Part shown: positions 10,256-18,800 of the stretch, piece after piece | How the letters are laid out: every line of letters starts with the position of its first letter | How positions within the stretch are numbered: position 1 is the stretch's first letter | Origin: Caldimonas brevitalea | GTDB lineage: Bacteria; Pseudomonadota; Gammaproteobacteria; Burkholderiales; Burkholderiaceae_C | Assembly (NCBI RefSeq): GCF_001017435.1 | Contig: NZ_CP011371.1 | Span: forward strand, 6,262,001-6,326,000 | Direction: 5' to 3' | DNA: 64,000 bases | Made by a program: the position numbers and the translations under genes | The notes under the pieces: model-generated | What the model saw: only the letters and a program-made list of their open reading frames with translations | What the model was told of the DNA's origin: nothing | Databases searched by the model: none

Positions 10256-12493
10256 TCAGAGCGGTTGCGCCGGCGCCAGCCGAGGTGGTGGCGCCCGCGA
10301 TGAGGACGGTGCCCCGGCCGAGCGGCGGCCGAGCTGGCGATCGCCCACCGAGCTGTGGATGGCGGCCGTCGCCAAGGCCATCAGGACGATCAGCGCGGTG
10401 CTGTAAGCCAGTGCCACGCCGTAGTCACCCTGCCCGACGCGGCCGATGATGAAGGTGGTGGCGAGTTCGGTCTCGGCGGTGACCAGGAAGATCACGGCCG
10501 ACACGGTGGTCATCGCCCGCACGAAGCTGTAGATGAGCGAGGCGGCGACCGCGGGCTTCAGCAGCGGCAGCACCACGCCCCACAGGGTGCGCGCGGTCGA
10601 CGCGCCCAGCATCAGCGAGGCCTCGTCGAGCGATTTGTCGAGTTGGCGGAACGCCGCCGCGCCGGCCCGCACGCCCACCGGCAGGTTGCGGAACATGAAA
10701 CACGCGACGATGATGAGGCCGGTGCCGGTCAGCTCGAACGGTGGCACGTTGAAGGCGAGGATGTAGCTGACACCGAGCACCGTGCCCGGGATCGCGAAGG
10801 CCAGCAGCGCCGAAAACTCGAACAGGCCTTGCCCGCGGAACTGCACACGTGCCAGCAGCCACGCGATCAACAGCCCGACACCGGCGGTGACCGGCGCGGC
10901 CAGCGCGGCCAGCTTCACCGTCGTGAACAAGGAGTCCCAGGCCACGCCGGTCCAGTGCCAGCCGGCCGGCGTGACTTCGACACCGAAGGCAGTGCGAAAG
11001 TGCGCCAGCGTGAGGCTGTGGTCGCGCCCCCAGGTCTGCACGAAACCGCCGCTGAAGGCGAACAAATAGACCACCAGCGTGAAGGCGAGCCACGGCGTCG
11101 CCACTGCCAGCGCCAGCCGGCGCACGCGGCGCGGCAGCCGCATCGCGATGCCCGCATCGCCTTTGCCCGACACGGTGGTGAACTGCCGGCCTTTGAGCAG
11201 GCCGCGCTGCAGTGCGAACACCGCCAGCGCGAACAACGTCAACACCCACGCCAGCGCCGCGGCACGGCCCTGGTCGAACTGGGCGCCGACGATGGCGAAG
11301 AAGATCTCGGTCGACAACACCGAGAACTGCCCGCCGACGACGATGGGGTTGCCGAAGTCGGCGATGCTCTCGATGAAGCCGACCAGAAACGCATTCGCCA
11401 GGCCCGGCAGCATCAGCGGAAAGGTGACGTGGCGGAAGGTGCGCTCGTCGCTCGCGCGCAGCGTGCGCGACGCTTCTTCGAGCGACGGGCTGATGCCTTG
11501 CACCACACCGCGCACGATCAGGAAGGCGATCGGCGTGAACGCGAACGACTGTGCCAGCCAGACGCCGAAGCCGCCGTAGAACCAGCGGCTGGGCTCCACA
11601 CCGAACGCCCATTCGAGGGCCTGGTTCACCAGCCCGGCCCGCCCGAACAGCAGGATCAGCCCCAGGCCGACGACGAAGGGCGGTGTGATGATGGGCAGCG
11701 GCGCCAGGAGGCGCAGCACCCAGCGCAAGCGCGAGTGGCTGCGGTCCTCGATCAGCGCCAGCAGCGTGCCGAGCAGTGTGGTGCTCAGGCCGGTCGCGAT
11801 GCCGAGGAAAAGCGTGTTCCAGGCCACGCCGCAGCGGACCTCGGAGGTCCAGCAGCCCAGGCCCCAGATGCGGGCATCGGCGATGCGCGCCCAGGCCGCC
11901 GCCGGGTCCCACTGTCCCTGCGCGTCGAGCAACGCCGTCGCCAGCACCCGTGCCACCGGAAAGGCGACGAAGACCAGCAGCAGCGAAGCGCTGGCCACCA
12001 CCGCGGCCGACACGAACAGGTCGCCCCGGAACGCGCCCAGGCGCGCGAGCCCGAAGGCGCCCAGCATCAGCAGGGCCGTGAGGGTCAGCACGGCACCCCA
12101 GCCGAAGCCGGGCTGGGTGGCACTCGTGGCACCCCACCACGCGGCCAGCGCCGCCACGCCGTGGTCGGCCAACCCGATCGCCGCGCCTTGCGCCAGCACC
12201 GCCACCACACCGAAGACGGCGCAGGCGGACAGGGCCAGCCCTTGCCGGCGCGACGGTGCCATCGTGCCGCAGCCGAGCGCGGCCAACAGCGCCAGGCCGC
12301 CCCACAGCAACCAGTGGCGACGGTGCAGCAGCACCTGCGCCAGGCCCGATGAACTGTCGTGGCCGCCCAGCAGCTCACCCAGCCCCTGCAAGCCGAGCAG
12401 GCCGTCCGGCAAGGCGTACCAGGGCAGCAGCGTGTAGGCGGCGAGCCCCAGTGCGGCCCAGGTCCACAAGACGCGGTTGTGTCGCGTGTCCAT
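10256..12493 (-). CDS. fused ABC importer permease (AfuB/FbpB/ThiP type) with extra N-terminal membrane region
   Basis: The 745-residue membrane protein contains two BinPDT-type permease halves. EAA-like loops occur in EASRTLRASDERTFRHVTFP and in EASLMLGASTARTLWGVVLP, the sites that contact the ATPase. Classical FbpB/ThiP proteins are about 500-560 residues. Here ~200 extra N-terminal residues add about five or six hydrophobic segments before the first half. The C-terminus ends with a short Ser/Pro/Arg tail. It lies 15 bases after the binding-protein gene and moves substrate across the inner membrane with the downstream ATPase. Confidence 0.9.
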   Translation of the reverse strand: MDTRHNRVLWTWAALGLAAYTLLPWYALPDGLLGLQGLGELLGGHDSSSGLAQVLLHRRHWLLWGGLALLAALGCGTMAPSRRQGLALSACAVFGVVAVLAQGAAIGLADHGVAALAAWWGATSATQPGFGWGAVLTLTALLMLGAFGLARLGAFRGDLFVSAAVVASASLLLVFVAFPVARVLATALLDAQGQWDPAAAWARIADARIWGLGCWTSEVRCGVAWNTLFLGIATGLSTTLLGTLLALIEDRSHSRLRWVLRLLAPLPIITPPFVVGLGLILLFGRAGLVNQALEWAFGVEPSRWFYGGFGVWLAQSFAFTPIAFLIVRGVVQGISPSLEEASRTLRASDERTFRHVTFPLMLPGLANAFLVGFIESIADFGNPIVVGGQFSVLSTEIFFAIVGAQFDQGRAAALAWVLTLFALAVFALQRGLLKGRQFTTVSGKGDAGIAMRLPRRVRRLALAVATPWLAFTLVVYLFAFSGGFVQTWGRDHSLTLAHFRTAFGVEVTPAGWHWTGVAWDSLFTTVKLAALAAPVTAGVGLLIAWLLARVQFRGQGLFEFSALLAFAIPGTVLGVSYILAFNVPPFELTGTGLIIVACFMFRNLPVGVRAGAAAFRQLDKSLDEASLMLGASTARTLWGVVLPLLKPAVAASLIYSFVRAMTTVSAVIFLVTAETELATTFIIGRVGQGDYGVALAYSTALIVLMALATAAIHSSVGDRQLGRRSAGAPSSSRAPPPRLAPAQPL

Positions 12494-12508
12494 CGGTGTG
12501 TCCGTGCC

Positions 12509-13543
12509 TCAACGTGCCAGCGAGTTGACCTCGCGCTCCCAGCGCTCGATCAAGCGCTTGCGCTCGGCCGAACGTCCGTACTTGGCGTGGTCGTAAGGAA
12601 TGAACTTGATCTGCCGGAAGTCGGGAATGCGCGGGTCCAGCGGCGTCTGACGATGTGAGGGCAGCTGGAACTGCTTGGCCGCCACCCCCAGTTGCTGGGC
12701 CGCCGGCGACAACGCCCATTCGTAGAACTTCTTGGCGTTGTCGAGGTTGCGCGCGCCCTTGACGATGGACATCGAGCCGATCTCGGCACCGGTGCCTTCA
12801 CAAGGGGTGACGGTGGCGATCGGAAAGCCCTGCATCTGCTCGCCCGGCGCATCGTGGACAAAACTGATCGACACCGCGGTTTCGCCTCGCGCCGCGGCCT
12901 TGATGGGGCCGGCGCCGGAGCGGGCGTACTGGCTGATGTTGCGGTGCAGCCCCTTCAAATAGGCGTAGGCGGCGTCTTCGCCCATCAACTGCACGATGGT
13001 CGCGATCATCGTGTAGGCCGTCCCCGAACTCGCCGGGTTGGCCGCCTGTACCTCACCCCGCAGGGCCGGCGACAGCAGGTCTTTCCAGCACTTCGGCGGC
13101 GGCAGTTTCTTCTTGGCCAGCAGCTCGGTGTTGTAGGCAAAGCCCAGTGGCCCGGAGTAGAGGCCCACCGTACGCCAGCCCGATTGCTGCGCCTGCCGCT
13201 GGGCCCAGTCGTGCAGCTGCGGCAGCGTGGGCGACTTGTGTTCGAGCGTCAGCCCCTGCTCGGCCGCCTGCAGATGCGGGTCGCCGGTGCCACCGAACCA
13301 CACATCGGTCTTGGGATTGGCCCGTTCGGCGATCAGCTGTGCCAATGCCTCGCCGGTGCCACGCTTGAGCAGGTTGACCTTGATGCCCGAGGTGCGCGCG
13401 AAGGTGGTGCTGATCAACGAGCACCACTCGTCCTGCACCGAACACAGCAGGTTGAGCTGGCCGGCCGCGGCCGCCGGCCCGTGCCAGGCCAGGCCACCGG
13501 CCAGCGCCAGGAAAACAGCAGAAGGAAGGAGCAGATGACGCAT
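12509..13543 (-). CDS. periplasmic substrate-binding protein (AfuA/FbpA family)
   Basis: A Sec signal peptide (MRHLLLPSAVFLALAGGLAW..AAA, cleavage near residue 26) is followed by a class II binding-protein fold of about 320 residues (LNLLCSVQDEW, DVWFGGTGDPHLQAAEQG, NPASSGTAYTMIATIVQ). I do not see the adjacent tyrosine pair of FbpA-type ferric binders, so iron is not assured. Some AfuA relatives bind sugar phosphates and others phosphonates. The ATG at 13543 is chosen over an upstream in-frame start because it begins at the signal peptide. The gene follows a histidine kinase and precedes its permease and ATPase. Confidence 0.85.
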   Translation of the reverse strand: MRHLLLPSAVFLALAGGLAWHGPAAAAGQLNLLCSVQDEWCSLISTTFARTSGIKVNLLKRGTGEALAQLIAERANPKTDVWFGGTGDPHLQAAEQGLTLEHKSPTLPQLHDWAQRQAQQSGWRTVGLYSGPLGFAYNTELLAKKKLPPPKCWKDLLSPALRGEVQAANPASSGTAYTMIATIVQLMGEDAAYAYLKGLHRNISQYARSGAGPIKAAARGETAVSISFVHDAPGEQMQGFPIATVTPCEGTGAEIGSMSIVKGARNLDNAKKFYEWALSPAAQQLGVAAKQFQLPSHRQTPLDPRIPDFRQIKFIPYDHAKYGRSAERKRLIERWEREVNSLAR

Positions 13544-13664
13544 CGCGCAGCGTGTCGTATGAACAGCCAGGAGGATGCCGCGCCCGCCCGGCCGCAACGC
13601 CGGAGGGCGCCACGGCAGGTCGAGCCTGCGGCTGGAAAAACGGGGTGAGGTGCTACGGGCGGGC

Positions 13665-15008
13665 TCAGGGGCCCTGTCCCCAGGCCACCACCGCGTCGAC
13701 GCCGATCACCTTGTCGTCCTCGACACGGTTGTAAAGGTTCATCGAGGCGCCCATCGCGTCGGCGATCTGGCGGCAGATCGACAACCCCAGACCCACGCCG
13801 CCCTTGGCGGCCGAGAACGGCTGGAACAAGCGCGGGCGCACCTGGTCGTCCACCCCCGGGCCTTCGTCCCACACCACCAGTTCGACCCGCGGGCCATAGG
13901 CACGCAGGACGATGCCCAAGCGTCCATTGGGCGGCGTGTGGTGGATGGCGTTGGCAAGCAGGTTGCGGACCAGCTCGCCCAACATCACGGCATCGGCCGG
14001 CGCCTGGCACGGTTCGCCCTCGAGCGCGAAGTCGAGCCGCTTGGCGGCGATCAAGGGTGACAGCTCCATCACCGCGTCGCGCGCGGCCAGCCGCAGATCG
14101 ACGGCCTGCAGCTCACCGGCCCGCTTGATCTGCTCCAGCTTGGTCAGGCTGAGCAGCTGGTGCACCAGGCCGGCCGCACGGTCCACCGTGTGCAGCATCT
14201 GGGGCAGCACCTCGGCGGCTGGCGCGTCACCTGCGATGGCCGACTGCAGCTGCGTGCGCAGCACCGACATCGGTGTGCGCAGCTGGTGCGACGCGTCGGC
14301 CAGAAACCGCCGTTGCTGGTCCACCCATTCGCGCTGGCGCCGGTGCAACTGCTGCATACGCTCCACCGCCGGGCGCAACTCGGACGGGCCGTCATAGTCG
14401 CGCGGCTCGTCATGCTGGCCGCCGCCCAGCGCCACGCGTGCGCGCGCGAGCCAGCGCAAGGCAATCGCCACGCAGCCGATCACGAGCAGCGACATCGCGC
14501 CCGCCAGCGTATAGAGCCAGGCCAGGGTGTTCAGCGGCAGGTCGCGCCAGCCGGCCCAGCGCCGGCTCACCGGCTCGGCCGCCTGCACCAGCCGCAAGGT
14601 CTCGCCCGCCTCGCCCGGGACATGACGGGCCGCGGCCGCCACGCGCACCAGCGTGCCGCCGAGATGTCCGAAATACAGCTGCGGCACGCCAGCGGGCGAC
14701 AAGGTGTCGCGCCACGGGAAAGCGGCGAGGCCCGGCTCGCCGGCCAGCCAGTCACCGTTCATCGTGCTCACCCGGTGGTAGGTCGGTGGTTGCAGGCCGG
14801 CGGGCGCAGGCAAACCCGCCAGCGGCACGCGCGACAGCGCCGCCTGCAGTCGCCGGTCTTGCGCCTCGGCGAGTTGCAGAGAAGTGTGCACATACAGTGC
14901 TGCCGTCATCAGCGCGACGATCAGCCACAGCCCACCCAGCAGCCCGACCAGCAGGAAGCTGCGCAGCGAGGCCGTGCGGAAGCGGCGTGTGCACCATGAC
15001 CGCCTCAC
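13665..15008 (-). CDS. sensor histidine kinase (TctE/QseC-like)
   Basis: The 447-residue kinase has a transmembrane helix near the N-terminus (LLVGLLGGLWLIVALMTAAL), a periplasmic sensor of about 130 residues and a second helix (LAGAMSLLVIGCVAIAL). A DHp domain follows with the phospho-acceptor His in FLADASHQLRTPMS, then a HATPase_c domain with N box LVRNLLANAIHHTPPNG and G box DEGPGV..GVGLGLSI. A GTG start at 15008 overlaps the response regulator's TGA by four bases (GTGA), so the pair is translationally coupled. It presumably senses the substrate of the adjacent importer. Confidence 0.9.
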   Translation of the reverse strand: MRRSWCTRRFRTASLRSFLLVGLLGGLWLIVALMTAALYVHTSLQLAEAQDRRLQAALSRVPLAGLPAPAGLQPPTYHRVSTMNGDWLAGEPGLAAFPWRDTLSPAGVPQLYFGHLGGTLVRVAAAARHVPGEAGETLRLVQAAEPVSRRWAGWRDLPLNTLAWLYTLAGAMSLLVIGCVAIALRWLARARVALGGGQHDEPRDYDGPSELRPAVERMQQLHRRQREWVDQQRRFLADASHQLRTPMSVLRTQLQSAIAGDAPAAEVLPQMLHTVDRAAGLVHQLLSLTKLEQIKRAGELQAVDLRLAARDAVMELSPLIAAKRLDFALEGEPCQAPADAVMLGELVRNLLANAIHHTPPNGRLGIVLRAYGPRVELVVWDEGPGVDDQVRPRLFQPFSAAKGGVGLGLSICRQIADAMGASMNLYNRVEDDKVIGVDAVVAWGQGP

Positions 15009-15697
15009 CGCGCACCGGAGCGCTGGGCCGCGCTGCTGCTCTCGTCGCACAGCAGATAGCCAACGCCGCGCAAGGTCAGGATCTCGGCGCTGGCACCCTG
15101 CAGCTTCTTGCGCAGCCGGTGCACCAGCACCTCGACCGCGTCGGGCTGGGCCGCATCATCGGCGCCGAACACCGCAAGGCGCAGCTCTTCCTTGGGCACC
15201 ACATGGTCGACGCGCGACATCAATCGCTTGAGCAGCTCGCTTTCGCGCGGCGACAGGTCGAGCGGGCTCTGGTCGCGGTAGAAGGCCCGCGAGGTGGCCT
15301 CGTAGCGCACCTGGCCGCAACGCAGGTCACCGTCACGGCCGAGGCGGCGTGTCAGCGCGCGCAACCGCGCCACCAGTTCGTCGAGGTCGAAGGGTTTGGC
15401 GAGGTAATCGTCCGCGCCGGCTTCCAGGCCGACGATGCGCTCGCTGACGGCGCCGCGCGCGGTCAGCACCAGCACCGGCGTCTGATTGCCGTCGGCCCGC
15501 AGCCGCTGCAGCAGTTCCAGGCCGTCGAGCCGCGGCAGCGTCAGGTCGAGCACGACCACGTCGAAGCTGTTCTTGCGGGCCGCTGTCAAGGCCTCCAGGC
15601 CATCGCCGCAGCACAGGACTTCGAAGCCGCGCGTGCTGAGGCTGTGCCCCAGCACCCCGGCCAAATCGAAATCGTCCTCCACCAGCAGCAGCTTCAT
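15005..15697 (-). CDS. OmpR-type response regulator (TctD-like)
   Basis: The 230-residue protein has a receiver domain with the acidic pair EDD (residues 8-10), phospho-acceptor Asp in VVVLDLTLPRLDG, conserved Lys in YLAKPF, and a C-terminal winged helix (LDLSPRESELLKRLMSRVDHVVPKEEL .. VEVLVHRLRKKL). The ATG at 15697 is used because MKLLLVEDD is the usual N-terminus; an upstream in-frame start adds 11 residues. It is the first gene of the operon that includes the kinase and the AfuABC-like importer, and likely activates that importer. Confidence 0.92.
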   Translation of the reverse strand: MKLLLVEDDFDLAGVLGHSLSTRGFEVLCCGDGLEALTAARKNSFDVVVLDLTLPRLDGLELLQRLRADGNQTPVLVLTARGAVSERIVGLEAGADDYLAKPFDLDELVARLRALTRRLGRDGDLRCGQVRYEATSRAFYRDQSPLDLSPRESELLKRLMSRVDHVVPKEELRLAVFGADDAAQPDAVEVLVHRLRKKLQGASAEILTLRGVGYLLCDESSSAAQRSGAR

Positions 15698-15881
15698 GCC
15701 TGCATGCTGCCACCGAGCATTTTGTTGCAAGGCCGGGCTTGCACGGACGGACGGCGAAAGCCAAACGAAAGGAGCCGTCGCTAAGAGCGGTGCGGGGCAC
15801 CGTGACGGCTCATCGCAATCGTTTCATAACGCAGCCGCCGATGCAAGCTGTTGCGGTGCCCCGGCACAGGACCGGCTCAGG

Positions 15882-18800
15882 TCATGGCGGGGGTCCGATG
15901 TTGAGCCGGGTGCCGTTGTTCAAGGCATCGGGGTCGTCCAGCCGGGTCGGATGCACATAGCCGTCCATCTGCGATCGCTTGTATTGCGGGTTGAGGTTGA
16001 ACAGCTGGTCGAGCGCCTGGTTGTAGCCGATGTCGTCGCGCCGCGCCTTGGCCTCGGCAATGCGCGTGAAGCTCGAGCGCGACTCGATGGCGCCGTCCAC
16101 CGTCCAGTACTCGTCCTTGGGCGGCGGCCGCACTGGTTCGTCGTCGGGTCCGTCGGTCCGCGGCGGCTCGGGTTCGGGCTCCGTGCTCGGCGGGACGGTG
16201 GGCGTCGGTGTCGCCGAAGGTGTGGGGGTGGGCACGCTGCCCGACGGCGTGGGGGTCGGCCCGCCTCCGGGCCCGGCCGGCGGCTTGGGCTCCTTCTCGT
16301 CGCCGCTGTTGAGGGCGACATACAGGTTCAGCAGCGGCACCGTGGTGCCGGTCAGCAGCATGCGGATGCGACGGCGGTTGGCGGCGCCCTCGACGGTGGG
16401 GTCGAGCTTGAGCGCGCTGAACAGGTTGTCGGTGCGCGGCAAGCGGTTGGCGAGCGGCAGCCGGTCGAGCGACCAATTCAGGCCCTTCGCGGCGCTCTCG
16501 CCATAGCGGGTCGGCACTGCGTCGAGCAGTTGGTTGTAGCCGCGGCCCAGCCGGCGCCCCACCCCCAGGAAGCCGTTCCCGTCGTCCAGCGCGCGGGGGG
16601 CCATGCGCAACCCGTAGATCGTGCCGGTGCCCTGCTGTGCCCGCAGCCAGCCGCCGTTGGACACCAGGCCGTGGTAGGCCGTGATGGCTGCCAGGTACGG
16701 GTGGCCCGTGACCGCGCCGAGGGTGGCCATCGCGCCGTAACGGTACATGCTCGCGAGCGCCATGAAGTCGCCCGCGGTGTTCATCGACTTGGCCGCCAGC
16801 ACACTCTCTTCTTTGGCCGCCTTGCGCATGGTGGCCGCATCTTTGGACTCCAGGGCCGTGTTCAGGGCGGTGACCCGGTCCTGGGCCTGCTGACGGCGCA
16901 GCAGCACGTGCTTCGAGAAGGTGCGGTTCTCCAGCGGCGGGGTCGTGCCCTCGGCCTCGGCGCGCACACGCGCCTGCGCATCCGCTTCGATCGAAAGGCG
17001 CGCCTTGTCGCGCACGCCCGCTGGTATGGCCCGCTCCAGCCCGCCCCACCAGTTCTTGTCGAGCCCCTGCATGCGATCGCGGCGCTGCTCGAGATACCGC
17101 ACCACCTGCTCCTGCGTGACCTTCGCAGTGTCGGAGGTGTCGGAGAACCGGGTGCGGGTCATCAGGCCCTTGAGATAGCTCCACTGGATCGCGATGTTGG
17201 GCACGTTGCCGACCACCTCGCCGGACAGCCCGATGGTCTTCAACACATCCTTGGGTCCGGCGACGCTCGCGCCGACGATGAACTTGTAGGTCGCCGCGAT
17301 GCCGGTGTTGGTGGCGAAGCCGAGGGCGCCGTACTTGAACAAGCGGCCGATGCGCGAGTCCATGTGCATGGTGCTGCCCAGCGCCCCCTGCACGCCCTTG
17401 GTGTCGATCAGATTGCCGGACGTGCGCACCGCGTCGCGTGCGCTCGTATAGGCGAGTTCGGCCTCGCGGGCCGCCACCGCACGCTGTTGCAGCTCGGGGC
17501 TGAGCCGGCGCAGCGCCGCCTCGGCATCCTTGACGCGACGCGGCAGCCGGGCCGGCAGCGGGTCGGCCAGCTGGATCATGTCCTGCACCTGGCGCGGCAA
17601 GCCCGCGTCCCAGTGCAGCCGTTGGCCGGTGAAGGCGGCGTCGATCACGGCCCGGTGCGGTTCCAGCGCGGCAACACGCTCAGGGTCGGCCGCGGCGTCG
17701 CGCAGGTGCTGCCGCACGGCGTCGGGCAGGTCGTGCCAGCGCTCGTGGGCCAGGCGGGTGCGGTGGGCGTCGACCGCCTGCGCCAGCGCCCGGTCGGTGG
17801 TCCGGCGCACGCCGGGGCCGCGCGGCACGCCGGCGTCCTGCAGCACCGCCTGCACCAGGTGGCCGTCGCGCAATGTGCCCATCGGCAGCGGGGCACCGGT
17901 CTTGAGTTCGGCCTCGCTCTGCAAGCGGATGCCATAGCGGCGCTGCAGCGGCCCCGGTAAGCTGGCGGCATCGGCCTGCTGGCGATAGACCGCGCTGGCC
18001 TCGCCGAAGCGGTACAGCTCCTGGATGGCCGGCTCCAGCTTCTTGTTCACCTCATCGGGTGACAGGCCGTAGCGACGGCGATGCTGCGCCATGTGCCGCA
18101 GCTGCTGCACCGCCGCGTCGGGCTGCCCGGTGCGCGCCAGCTCCAGCGCGTTCTCGAGGCCGCGTTTGCCGCGGAAGTAGGCGGCCCGCGTGCCGACACC
18201 GCGCACCTGGCTGACGAAGGCCTGCCCCGGCCCGCCCGTCACATGGTCGAAGGGCGCGCCGCGCGAGATGGCCGTGAAGCCGAGCGGGATGTCCCAGCCG
18301 GCCAGCTTGTTGGCGAGCGAAGCCGATTGCAGTGAGGCCACGCCGAGCAGCGCGTTGGTGGGGCCGCCCGCCACCCGTTCCCAGGCGGCACGCCAGCGGC
18401 CGCCGCGGGGCGTGCCCGCCGGGTCGGCGCCGGCCGGTGGCGCCGGGGGACCTTCGGGCGGCGGCACGACACCGCCGCCGCTGCGCACGTTGACGGTCTC
18501 ACCCTCATCGCCGCGCGTGGTGCGCTGCGGCGCGGCCGGGACTGTCGGCGCCTCGTCGCCCACGACGACCGGCGCCCTGCGACCCGCCGACACCGAGGTG
18601 TCGCCGCCCGGTGCCCGGGTGCCGGCCGGCTCGATCGACAAGCCGGGTCGGAAGCGTGCATAGACCGGCGGGCCCAACACCGGGATGTCGTCGTAGACCA
18701 CACGACCACCGCTGCGGATCTCGACGATGGGCAGCGAATGCAAGGGCTTCGCTTCCATCACGCCGCCGTTGTAGGAGGAGCCGGCGTCCAGCAGACTGAG

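Noticed and set aside
12509..13543. Calling the binding protein a ferric-iron binder
   Set aside because: The paired tyrosines of FbpA are not evident; other AfuA-like ligands are equally possible.
15486..17960. An 824-codon plus-strand frame opposite the response regulator and giant gene end
   Set aside because: It overlaps two well-supported minus-strand genes and shows no domain.
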